A DNA stretch of 64,000 nt from CBDIHH01 sp965279095 (GTDB lineage: Bacteria; Pseudomonadota; Alphaproteobacteria; Caulobacterales; Caulobacteraceae). How positions within the stretch are numbered: position 1 is the first letter of the stretch; the number at the start of each line of letters is the position of its first letter. Position numbers and translations under genes: made by a program. The stretch lies in NCBI GenBank assembly GCA_965279095.1, contig CBDIHH010000004.1, positions 186,001 to 250,000 on the forward strand, given 5' to 3'. This document shows positions 53,671-61,502 of the stretch, in pieces. Under the pieces are notes generated by a model, which was not told the origin of the DNA, made no database searches, and was given only the letters and a program-made list of their open reading frames with translations.

Positions 53671-54474
53671 TCAAGCTTTGCTGTAGCGCGAGAGGATGTC
53701 CCGGGGCTCGGTCTTCATCGCCTCGCGCCGGGCGTTCAACCGCCGCCGGGTCAGCCAGATGAAGGCCTTGCCGTGGGTGGTGTTGCCGCAGATGCAGCGG
53801 TAGATCCAGGCGGCGCTGGTCTCCACATGATCCCCCAAAAAGTTGACCACCGCCTCGCGCGCGGCCAACTGGTCCTTAGGCGTCTGGGCGTGTTCGCGCC
53901 GGAAGCCGTCGGTCATCACCAGCCCCGGGCTGATGCCGCCGACGATCACCTTTGTCCCCGCGGTCTCCAGGGCCAGGGACTCGGTGAAGAACTGCACCGC
54001 CCGCTTGGTGGTGGCGTAGCCGATCATGCCGGGGACGGGGACGCCGTCGGACCCGGCGCCGTACATGTTGTAGATCGCCCCGCCGCGCGCCTTCATCCCC
54101 GCCAGGGCGGTGCGGCAGCCCTGCATGACGCCCAGGACATTGGTGTCGAGCATGCGCTTGAAGTCGGCGGGGTCCAGCGCCGCCAGAGGTCGTCCGGTGA
54201 GCGCCAGGCCGGCGCTGTTGAACCACACGTCGATCGTCCCGAAGGCGGCTGTCGCCGCGTCCCAGACGGGCTGGGCGTCGAGGCAGACGTCCCGGGCCAG
54301 ACCCGCGGCCCGGGCCCCGCGGCGGGCCCGGCCCTGCAGGAAGGCCACCGCCTCGTCCACGCCGGCCGCCTCCGGGGCGGTGATGAACACGTTCCAGCCG
54401 CGGCCGATGAACACCTCGGCGACGCCGCGCCCCAGGCCGCGCGAGCCGCCAGTGATGACGATGGTCTTGGTCAT
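53671..54474 (-). CDS. SDR-family oxidoreductase
   Basis: A 267-residue short-chain dehydrogenase/reductase. The cofactor motif GGSRGLGRGVAE (residues 9-20), the NSAG loop (WFNSAGLALTG) and the catalytic Tyr-x-x-x-Lys (GYATTKRAVQFF) are all present. The tail after the Rossmann core (WIYRCICGNTTHGKAFIWLTRRR) is longer than usual and basic. It lies between the receptor operon and a divergent NTF2-like gene, 120 bp upstream of the receptor start, so its promoter is probably in the 54475-54663 gap. The start at 54474 is preferred over 54540 because the nucleotide-binding strand begins four residues in. Confidence 0.87.
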   Translation of the reverse strand: MTKTIVITGGSRGLGRGVAEVFIGRGWNVFITAPEAAGVDEAVAFLQGRARRGARAAGLARDVCLDAQPVWDAATAAFGTIDVWFNSAGLALTGRPLAALDPADFKRMLDTNVLGVMQGCRTALAGMKARGGAIYNMYGAGSDGVPVPGMIGYATTKRAVQFFTESLALETAGTKVIVGGISPGLVMTDGFRREHAQTPKDQLAAREAVVNFLGDHVETSAAWIYRCICGNTTHGKAFIWLTRRRLNARREAMKTEPRDILSRYSKA

Positions 54475-54663
54475 GGGGGCGCGATCCGGACGGCGGGAGG
54501 GACGGGAGGGGACGATAGGGGCCGGCGGCGCCCCCGCCACGGGGGGGCGCGGTTTGACCGCCTGTCAGTCAGGCGCGGCGATACCCTATCGCCGGCCCGT
54601 CCGCTGCCACAGCTTCCGCGGGCGCAGGCTCCGATCGGGGCCGTTCAGACTTGAGAGGTCAGC

Positions 54664-55146
54664 ATGTCCCGTCCCTCGACTTTCGCCCTGGCCTGCGGGC
54701 TGCTCCTCCTGGGGTCGGCCCTGCTCACGGCCACCGCCGCCGGCGCCCAGACCGCCGACGAGAAGGCCAAGGCCCAGGCCGAGATCTGGAAGCACGAGCA
54801 GTCGGTCTATTACGGCCGCGCCGACGGCACGATGACCAACTATGAGCAGGCCACCCACCCCGACTACATGGCCTGGCCGCCCTGGTCCCCCGCGCCGTTC
54901 CGCGCCGAGGGCCTGAAGCGGACCCAGTCCGCCCTCGGCGGCAAGGCCGAAAAGCTGACCATGGAGTTCAAGGACTTCACCATGAGTGGCGACACCGCCC
55001 TGATCTACTACCAGACCCACCGCACCATGCTTGGCGACGGCACCCCGGTGGACCAGATCTATGAGAACATCCACGTCTGGAAGAAGGACGGCGGCGTCTG
55101 GAAGGTGATGGGCGGCATGGCGCGCGAAAAGGCGAAGGCGAAGTAG
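54664..55146 (+). CDS. Exported NTF2/SnoaL-like (DUF4440) protein
   Basis: A 160-residue exported protein: signal peptide SRPSTFALACGLLLLGSALLTATAAGAQT (two blocks), then a cone-shaped NTF2-like domain with AEIWKHEQSVYYGRADG, DYMAWPPWSP and DTALIYYQTHRTMLGDGTPV. Such proteins are small ligand-binding domains or simple isomerases/dehydratases. I cannot say which. It sits between convergent and divergent neighbours (SDR leftwards, hydrolase leftwards) and ends 46 bp before the hydrolase stop, so the two genes converge. Confidence 0.8.
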   Translation: MSRPSTFALACGLLLLGSALLTATAAGAQTADEKAKAQAEIWKHEQSVYYGRADGTMTNYEQATHPDYMAWPPWSPAPFRAEGLKRTQSALGGKAEKLTMEFKDFTMSGDTALIYYQTHRTMLGDGTPVDQIYENIHVWKKDGGVWKVMGGMAREKAKAK

Positions 55147-55192
55147 GGGGAGGCCTGCCGCCGCCGACGGGGGAGGGGCAAGGGCCCTCCTC

Positions 55193-56419
55193 CTAGCGGC
55201 CGAGGCCGCGGATCAGGGTGTTGGGCAGGACCGCGTTGTCCCACTCGGGCTGTTTGGGCGGCGGGGCGCCCAGGCGCAGGATCGCCAGCTTCAGGGACGG
55301 GATCATGTAGAGGACCTGGTTGGCGTTGCCGTCGAACAGGAACAGGTCGTCGGCGGCATAGGGCTCGCCGTGCAGGACCCCCGGATAGCCGAGGTCGGGA
55401 TTGGCGAAGCCGCGGCGCGCCGCATAGGGGCGGCCGGCGTAGACGCCCATGCCATAGTGGGGGTTCTGCGGCGTGCCCTGACGCATCTGCGCGACGAATC
55501 CCTCGGGCAGCAGGCGGCGGCCGCTCCAGACCCCGTCCTGGAGCAAAAGCACGCCGGTGCGCAAATAGGTCTCGGCGGGCAGCAGGATGCAGCAGCCCGA
55601 ATGGGCCAGGCCGCCGACGTGGTCGACCCACACCTCGCCCCCGGCCGCGCCGAGGGGTCCGAACAGCTCGCGCGACAGGAAGGCGCCGTAGCGCTGGCCG
55701 GTGGCCCGCTCGATCACCACGGCCACCAGTTCGGAGACGGCGTTGGCGTAGTCGAACCGGGTCCCCGGGGGGTGTGTGAGGGGGTATTCCTCCACCAGAA
55801 CCCGGCCATGCTCGGGATGCAGGTAGGAGCGGCTCCAGGGGTTGTTCGGATCGCTGCTGAGGCCCTGGGCCAGCAGGCCCGAGCGCATGTCGAGCAGGTG
55901 ACGCAGGGTCATCGCCGCCTTGGGCGTGCCGCGCCATTCGGGGATGAAGTCGGACACCGGCTGGTCGACCGACCGGATCTTGCCCAGCTGGATGGCCCGG
56001 CCGATGGCGATGGCGGCGAGCGGCTTGGCCAGGGAGCGGGCGTTGATCAGGGTCTCGGGCGTCGTCGCTCCGAAATAGTCCGCCGCTTCCAGGGCCCCGT
56101 CGCGCCACACCAGCAGGACGGAGGAATTATTGCGGGCGGCATAGGCCTGGGCCGCCGCCAGGGCGTCCGGCGCGATGCCGCGGCGTTCGGGGGCGGCCAT
56201 CGGCAGCGGGCGGACCCGGGCGGCGCCCGGCACGGCCTCCATCGGCGCATAGGTGGGCAGGTCGGCCCCGCCGGTGGCGGCGAGGGCGGCCCGGAAGCGG
56301 CGCAGGTATTCCGCCTCGCCGCAGTCACCGGGAGCGGCGGTGGCGCAGGCCGCCACGCCAAGACAGGCGAGGGCGGCCGCTGCGCGTCTGGCGGCGCGGA
56401 GCAGCGACCGGGCGGTCAT
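55193..56419 (-). CDS. Lipoprotein class-C beta-lactamase-like hydrolase
   Basis: A 408-residue serine hydrolase. The N-terminus is a lipoprotein signal with lipobox Val-Ala-Ala-Cys25. The nucleophile motif is Ser-Leu-Ala-Lys (NARSLAKPLAAIAIG) and the second motif Tyr-Ala-Asn (RFDYANAVSEL); LLDMRSGLL and HVGGLAHSGCCILLPAE follow in the family order. It resembles the cytoplasmic hydrolase at 45169 over its whole length (for example the shared DNAVLPN-like end). As an envelope enzyme it could cut an ester or amide oligomer outside the cytoplasm. Its ATG overlaps the GPH transporter stop (ATGA), so import and hydrolysis are coupled. Confidence 0.85.
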   Translation of the reverse strand: MTARSLLRAARRAAAALACLGVAACATAAPGDCGEAEYLRRFRAALAATGGADLPTYAPMEAVPGAARVRPLPMAAPERRGIAPDALAAAQAYAARNNSSVLLVWRDGALEAADYFGATTPETLINARSLAKPLAAIAIGRAIQLGKIRSVDQPVSDFIPEWRGTPKAAMTLRHLLDMRSGLLAQGLSSDPNNPWSRSYLHPEHGRVLVEEYPLTHPPGTRFDYANAVSELVAVVIERATGQRYGAFLSRELFGPLGAAGGEVWVDHVGGLAHSGCCILLPAETYLRTGVLLLQDGVWSGRRLLPEGFVAQMRQGTPQNPHYGMGVYAGRPYAARRGFANPDLGYPGVLHGEPYAADDLFLFDGNANQVLYMIPSLKLAILRLGAPPPKQPEWDNAVLPNTLIRGLGR

Positions 56420-57801
56420 GGGCCGGCGTTCGCCTGGGGACCGGCCGCCTGCAGGGCGCTGAGCCGGGCTTCGGAGAGGTTGTAGAACAGCAGCGGGATG
56501 ATGCTGACGAGGTAGGCCCCGGCCGGCACCACGGCGACGGCGAGATAGACCGCGAGGGTCCCGTCATGGGTCTGGGACGCGGCGCGGGGCGAGAAGCCGA
56601 GGCCCTGCAGCAGCACGCCGATGACCAGGGGCCCCAGGGCCGTGGACGCCTTCTCGACGAAGCCGTAGGCGCCGGCGTAGACGCCCTCGCGGCGCTGGCC
56701 CGAGCGGTAGTGGTCGTATTCGATGGTGTCGGGCAGGATGGACTGCCCCATCAGCAGCAGGCCGGCGCTGAACAGGCCGCCGGCGATGGCGCGCGCCAGG
56801 ATCAGGCTCATCGGCTCGCCCGGGCCGGCCAGCAGCCAGGTGAAGCCGTTGGCGCAGTAGAGCAGGATGGACAGGATGTAGGTGTTCCGCTTGCCCAGCC
56901 GCGCGGCGATCTTCAGCCATAGGGGCATGGAGACGATGGAGGCGGCGTTGTTGGCCAGGCCCCAGACGGCCAGGGTGCCCTCGGAGCCGCCGATCACCGC
57001 CTTGATGAAGAACAGCATCGAGGCCGACACAGCGGCGAGGCCGAACAGCTGCAGGGTCTTGGCCATCAGCAGGGTGATGAACGGCCGGTTGGTCAGCACC
57101 AGCCGCAGGGACGCCGCCCCCGTCAGGGTGGCCGCCGTGCGGGTGGTGGCCCGAGCCGAGCCGGTGGCGGCGAAGGCGGTGGTCATCGCCGCCAGGACCA
57201 CGACCGCGGCCAGGACGCCGGCCACGCCGTAGCCATGGCGGCCGCCGCCCAAGGCCTGGGCGCACAGGGGCAGCACCGCCGTGCAGACGATGCCGCCCAC
57301 CCCGACGAAGCCGATCCGCCACGACATGATGGAGGTGCGCTCGCGCGGCGAGCGGGTCATCTCCGCCGGCATGGTCAGGTAGGGCACGTTGAACAGGCTG
57401 TAGCCCAGGGCGATGACCAGCAGGCCGACGAACAGGACCGCCGGATGGGCCGAGGGCGGATTGAAGATGAAGGCCAGGCCGGCGGCGCAGACGAGCCCGC
57501 CGGCCAGCAGGAAGGGCCGGCGCCGGCCCCAACGGCCGGACGCCCGGTCGCTGATCGCGCCGACGGCGGGCGCGGCTACGGCGTCGAACAGCTTGGCGCC
57601 AAAGATCAGCGCCCCGGCCACCGCCGGCTGCAGCCCCAGGACGCTGGTGAAGAAGAACAGCAGCAGCAGCGAGTGCACCGTCAACACTGTCTGGGTGCCG
57701 AGGGAGCCGATGCCCCAGCCAGCCTTGAGGGCGGTGGTGAGGGGCGCGGCGTCGGCGTCCGCAGGCGCAGACGCCGAGAGGGGAGGGGGTGTGATAGCCA
57801 T
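56416..57801 (-). CDS. GPH-family MFS transporter
   Basis: A 461-residue, twelve-helix transporter of the GPH/MFS_2 family, paralogous to 37914: SDRASGRWGRRRPFLLAGG, VPYLTMPAEMTRSPRERTSI and DTIEYDHYRSGQRREGVYAG are aligned signatures. It would import a sugar-like or small organic solute with a cation. It is the first gene of a two-gene unit with the lipoprotein hydrolase and is divergent from an IclR regulator, with candidate operator repeats between them (57871-57901). The start at 57801 is chosen because the upstream extension runs through that operator region. Confidence 0.87.
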   Translation of the reverse strand: MAITPPPLSASAPADADAAPLTTALKAGWGIGSLGTQTVLTVHSLLLLFFFTSVLGLQPAVAGALIFGAKLFDAVAAPAVGAISDRASGRWGRRRPFLLAGGLVCAAGLAFIFNPPSAHPAVLFVGLLVIALGYSLFNVPYLTMPAEMTRSPRERTSIMSWRIGFVGVGGIVCTAVLPLCAQALGGGRHGYGVAGVLAAVVVLAAMTTAFAATGSARATTRTAATLTGAASLRLVLTNRPFITLLMAKTLQLFGLAAVSASMLFFIKAVIGGSEGTLAVWGLANNAASIVSMPLWLKIAARLGKRNTYILSILLYCANGFTWLLAGPGEPMSLILARAIAGGLFSAGLLLMGQSILPDTIEYDHYRSGQRREGVYAGAYGFVEKASTALGPLVIGVLLQGLGFSPRAASQTHDGTLAVYLAVAVVPAGAYLVSIIPLLFYNLSEARLSALQAAGPQANAGP

Positions 57802-57870
57802 GGGTCTCCGCCCGGCCGCGCGGCCGCCCTGGAACAGACCGCCGCCAGCGCGCCGTGTCAATGAAAGCAG

Positions 57871-57901
57871 ATATACGAATCCCTGAATCCGATATACGAA
57901 T
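57871..57901. promoter_or_regulatory. Direct repeats ATATACGAAT, candidate IclR operator
   Basis: Two identical 10-mers at 57871-57880 and 57892-57901, 21 bp apart (two helical turns), in the 106-bp gap between the divergent GPH transporter and IclR genes. The second ends seven bases before the IclR ATG. The AT-rich text stands out in a GC-rich region. Binding by the adjacent IclR protein is inferred. Confidence 0.5.
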
Positions 57902-57907
57902 TGGCTC

Positions 57908-58672
57908 ATGACCTCGAGCGTGATCAACTCGGTCCGTCGCGTGTTCGCCGTCCTGGAGTGTTTCGAGGACGGCGCCGCGCCCCTGGGCAACAAGGCCATC
58001 GCCGAGCGTCTCGGCGCGCCGGCGTCCAGCACCCTGGCGCTGCTCAAGAGCATGGTCGCCGTGGGCTACCTCATCCAGGACCCCACCACCCGCGCCTATC
58101 TGCCGAGCCTGAGGGTGGCCCTGCTGGGCGAGCGTATCAGCCTGTCCCTCACCGGCGGCGCCCTGCTGGACCTGGCGCGGGACATCCACGGCGCCGTGGG
58201 CGAGACGGTCAGTCTCAGCGAGCCCAATGGTCTCGACATGCAGGTGGTCCATGTGCTCCCGGGCCTGCACCCCCTGACCGTCAATGTCCGCGCCGGCACG
58301 GTGATGCCGATGTTCGGCTCCGGCATCGGCTTCGCCGCCCTCAGCGCCCGGCCGCAGGACGAGGTCGAGCGCCTGGCCGCGCGCGCCTACGCCGGAACGG
58401 GGCGCGAGGGCCTGCCTCCGAAGGCCGCGACCCTCGAGCGTGTCCGCGCGGCGCGCCTGGCCGGCCATGTGGTCGCCTATGACGCCTGGGCGGAGGGCTC
58501 CAGCGCCGTGGCCTGGCCGATCCTGATGCCCATGAGCGCCCTGGTGGTCCTGGCGGTGGTGGCGCCCTCGGAGCGCATGGCCCGCATCGAGGCCGAGGTG
58601 GCGGCCAAGGTCGAGGCCGCCATGGCCCGCGTTTTTCCCCATCGGCTCCACGACATCCTGCATGACCACTGA
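57908..58672 (+). CDS. IclR-family transcriptional regulator
   Basis: A 254-residue regulator. The winged-helix part is NSVRRVFAVLECFEDGAAPLGNKAIAERL then SSTLALLKSMVAVGYLIQD (residues about 5-58). The effector domain shows GETVSLSEPNGLDMQVVHVL and RAGTVMPMFGSGIGFAALSA, the usual ligand-pocket region. It is divergent from the GPH transporter-hydrolase unit and overlaps the amidase gene by 11 bases, so it probably controls both sides. It is related in fold, not closely in sequence, to the regulator at 28969. Confidence 0.9.
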   Translation: MTSSVINSVRRVFAVLECFEDGAAPLGNKAIAERLGAPASSTLALLKSMVAVGYLIQDPTTRAYLPSLRVALLGERISLSLTGGALLDLARDIHGAVGETVSLSEPNGLDMQVVHVLPGLHPLTVNVRAGTVMPMFGSGIGFAALSARPQDEVERLAARAYAGTGREGLPPKAATLERVRAARLAGHVVAYDAWAEGSSAVAWPILMPMSALVVLAVVAPSERMARIEAEVAAKVEAAMARVFPHRLHDILHDH

Positions 58673-59948
58673 GGCGCCTTTGGCCCGCCGCGCCCGGCTG
58701 AACGCCCGCCTGGGCGCCTTCAGCGTCCTGTGCGACCCGGGTCCGGAGGCCGGTCGGACCACGGTGTCGATCAAGGAGGCGCTGGACGTGGCCGGCCTGC
58801 CCACCACCGGCGGCGCCGTGCGGCCGCTGGTGGAATGCGCCCAGAGGGACGCCGCCGCGGTGGCCCGGGTGCGGGCCGCCGGCTACGCGGTGGTGGGCAA
58901 GACCCACATGGTCGAGCTCGCCTTCGGCGGTTGGGGCGACAACCCAGCCTTCGGCGCCCCGTGGAATCCCTGGGACGCGCGGCGGCGGCGGGTTCCCGGC
59001 GGCTCCAGCAGCGGCGCCGCGGTGGCGGTGGCGGCGGGCCTGTGCGAGGTGGGCATCGGCTCGGACACCGGCGGCTCGGTGCGGATCCCCGCCTCCCTGT
59101 GCGGGATTGTCGGGATCAAGCCCGGCCGCGGCCTGGTCAGCCGAAGCGGCCTGCACGCCCTCAGCCCCAGCCTGGACACCATCGGTCCCCTGGCCTGGAC
59201 GGTGGCCGAGGCGGCCCGAGCCCTGGAGGCGATGTCAGGCCCCGACGCCGCCGACGACACGACCCTGGGCCGGCCCCGGTTCGACGCGGCCGCCGCCCTG
59301 GCCCGGGCTCCCCGGGGCGGCCGGGCCGGCATCTATCCGCCCGCCGCCCTGGGGGTGCTGCAGCCCGCGGTCGAGGCGGCCTACCGGGCGGCCCTGGACC
59401 GCCTGCGCGCGATCGGCGTGGCCGTGTCGGAGCGCCCGCCGCCCCAGCCCCTGGAGGACTATGTCGCCCCCGCCGGCGTCATCATGGGCGCCGAGGCCTT
59501 CGCCCTGCACGCCGACCGCCTGGCGCGCGAGCGCGCGCGGATGGACCCGTGGGTGGTCCGCCGTCTGGAGGCCGGGTCCCGGGCCATGGCCGGCTATTCC
59601 GACGCCCTGCGCCGACGCGCCGAGGACCAGGCGCGGTTCGCCGCCTGGTTCGACGACCTGGATGTCCTGGTCACCCCGGCGACCGCGATCACCGCCCCCC
59701 TGCTGGCCGACATCGACGAGGCCACCCTGCCGCTCAGCCGCTTCACCCGGGCCTGCAACTACCTGGACCTGCCCGCCGTGGTCCTGCCCTGCGGCTATGA
59801 CGCGGCCGGCCTGCCCATCGGCCTGCAGATCATCGCCGGGCCCGGCCGCGAGGACATCGCCGTCGGCCTCGCCCACGCCTTCGAGACGGCCTTCGCCCCG
59901 CACCGCCGCCGGCCCGATCTGACCGCCTTCGAGGCGCCGCCGCGATGA
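58662..59948 (+). CDS. Amidase signature family hydrolase
   Basis: A 428-residue amidase with the Ser-cisSer-Lys triad: Lys38 in TVSIKEALD, cis-Ser115 in PGGSSSGAAVAVAAG, and nucleophile Ser139 in GSDTGGSVRIPAS, with normal spacing. No signal peptide. Members hydrolyse amides, including 6-aminohexanoate cyclic dimer (NylA), mandelamide, indoleacetamide and aryl amides. It overlaps the IclR gene by 11 bases and is followed by an MFS gene 130 bp on. The pairing with a beta-lactamase-type hydrolase in the same regulon recalls NylA/NylB, which is suggestive only. Confidence 0.88.
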   Translation: MTTEAPLARRARLNARLGAFSVLCDPGPEAGRTTVSIKEALDVAGLPTTGGAVRPLVECAQRDAAAVARVRAAGYAVVGKTHMVELAFGGWGDNPAFGAPWNPWDARRRRVPGGSSSGAAVAVAAGLCEVGIGSDTGGSVRIPASLCGIVGIKPGRGLVSRSGLHALSPSLDTIGPLAWTVAEAARALEAMSGPDAADDTTLGRPRFDAAAALARAPRGGRAGIYPPAALGVLQPAVEAAYRAALDRLRAIGVAVSERPPPQPLEDYVAPAGVIMGAEAFALHADRLARERARMDPWVVRRLEAGSRAMAGYSDALRRRAEDQARFAAWFDDLDVLVTPATAITAPLLADIDEATLPLSRFTRACNYLDLPAVVLPCGYDAAGLPIGLQIIAGPGREDIAVGLAHAFETAFAPHRRRPDLTAFEAPPR

Positions 59949-60078
59949 CCCCCGTCCTCGCCGGGCGCCGCCGGCGGTCGCGTCGGCGCGCAAGTCGGCG
60001 CTTTCCAAACCCCGCCGTTTGAACCAACCTCGCCGCCTCGCGGCCCGGAGAGGCGGATGGACACGGCGGTAGCCCCAG

Positions 60079-61419
60079 ATGAGTAGCACAGCCGCGCCGA
60101 CGCCGGACGCCCCCGCCGCGGAGGCCTGGCCCCGCCCGGTCTACGCCTGGTACGTCCTGGCCATCATCTGCTTCGGCTATGTGTTCGCCTTCGTCGACCG
60201 CATCATCGTCGGCCTGCTGACCCCGGCCATCCAGGCCGACCTGCAGATCACCGACACCCAGATCGGCCTGCTGCAGGGCCTGGCCTTCGCCCTGTTCTAC
60301 ACCCTGTTCGGCCTGCCGCTGGGCTGGGCGGTGGACCGCTTCAAGCGGGTGCCGATCCTGGCGGTGGGGATGACGGTGTGGAGCGGCATGACCGCCGTCT
60401 GCGGCCTGGCGACGGGGTTCTGGCCGCTGTTCCTGGCGCGGATGGGGGTGGGCATCGGCGAGGCGACGCTGAACCCCTGCGCCTCGTCCCTGATCGCCGA
60501 CTATTTCCGCCCGGCCCAGCGCGCCCGCGCCTTCGGCTTCTATGTGATGTCCACCGCCTTCGCGAGCATCTTCACCTATCTGATCGGCGCCTTCGTCATC
60601 AACGCCCTGGCCGGTTACGAGACCATCCCGATCCCCTTCGTCGGCGACCTCAAGCCCTGGCAGGTCACCTTCATGATCGTCGGCAGCGTCGGCCTGATCC
60701 CCGCCCTGCTGCTGCAGCTCACCGTCAAGGAGCCCCGCCGCCAGGGAATCGTGACCGTGGCCGGGGAGAAGGCGGGCTTCGCCCAGACCCGCGCCTTCCT
60801 CGCCGGCAATGCGCGCACCCTGGGCTGCTTGCTGGTGGGCGTGGCCCTGATCGTCTTCGAGATCTACGGCACCCTCTACTGGCAGCCGACCTTCTTCCTG
60901 CGCAAGTTCGGCTGGGAGCCGCAGAAGACCGGCGTCTACCTGGCCATGATCGGCAGCCCCCTGGGGGTGATCAGCGCCTTCATGTCGGGCAGCGTCACCA
61001 ACTGGTTCAAGAAGCGCGGCCATGCCGACGGCGCCTGGATCACCCTGCTGATCGGGGCCGTGGGCTGCACCCTCTTCGGGGCCCTGGCGCCGCTGATGCC
61101 GACCCCGGCCCTGGCCCTGGCCATGTTCGCGGTCAAGTCGTTCATCGTGAACTACCCCACCGCCGCCTGCCTGACCGCCATCAGCGAGGTGACGCCCAAC
61201 CAGTATCGCGGCCAGGTGACGGCGCTGTACGTGGTCATGACCGGCCTGTTCGCCCAGGGCCTGGGGCCCCTCAGCGTGGGCCTGACCACCGACTATGTCT
61301 TCCACGACCAGGCGATGGTGGGCGAATCCCTGGCCGTGGTGGTGGTCGTCACCGGCGTCGTCGGCATCGGCCTGCTGCTCTGGGGCCGGCCGGCGTTCAG
61401 CCGCAGCATCCTGCCCTAG
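60079..61419 (+). CDS. MFS transporter (spinster-like group)
   Basis: A 446-residue, twelve-helix MFS protein with the same landmarks as 40508: VFAFVDRIIVGLLTPAI in helix 1, LPLGWAVDRFKRVP in the 2-3 loop, and VGIGEATLNPCASSLIADYF in helix 4; both are 446 residues long. It is probably part of the IclR-amidase unit, though the 130-bp gap leaves room for its own promoter. The substrate is not readable. A 27-bp perfect palindrome follows 18 bp after the stop. Confidence 0.86.
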   Translation: MSSTAAPTPDAPAAEAWPRPVYAWYVLAIICFGYVFAFVDRIIVGLLTPAIQADLQITDTQIGLLQGLAFALFYTLFGLPLGWAVDRFKRVPILAVGMTVWSGMTAVCGLATGFWPLFLARMGVGIGEATLNPCASSLIADYFRPAQRARAFGFYVMSTAFASIFTYLIGAFVINALAGYETIPIPFVGDLKPWQVTFMIVGSVGLIPALLLQLTVKEPRRQGIVTVAGEKAGFAQTRAFLAGNARTLGCLLVGVALIVFEIYGTLYWQPTFFLRKFGWEPQKTGVYLAMIGSPLGVISAFMSGSVTNWFKKRGHADGAWITLLIGAVGCTLFGALAPLMPTPALALAMFAVKSFIVNYPTAACLTAISEVTPNQYRGQVTALYVVMTGLFAQGLGPLSVGLTTDYVFHDQAMVGESLAVVVVVTGVVGIGLLLWGRPAFSRSILP

Positions 61420-61437
61420 GGGGTAGGTAATTCGGGG

Positions 61438-61496
61438 GTAATTCGGGGACACTATACTTAATGCGAAAGGCATTAAGTATAGTGTCCCCGAATTAC
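61438..61496. repeat. 27-bp perfect palindrome with GAAAG loop
   Basis: Left arm 61438-61464 and right arm 61470-61496 are exact reverse complements; the loop is GAAAG. The text (TAATTCGGGGACACTATACT then TAATGC) is AT-rich, unlike the surroundings, and a partial extra copy of GGTAATTCGGGG precedes it (61427). It lies exactly between convergent genes, so it can terminate both. Similar GGGGACA-ACTATACTTAAT motifs are familiar beside REP-associated (Y1) transposases in many proteobacteria, so a small mobile palindrome is likely. Confidence 0.85.
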
Positions 61497-61502
61497 GAAC
61501 AG

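Noticed and set aside
56564..58807. 747-codon minus-strand frame over the GPH transporter and IclR genes
   Set aside because: It crosses two well-supported genes in a wrong frame and has no domain of its own.
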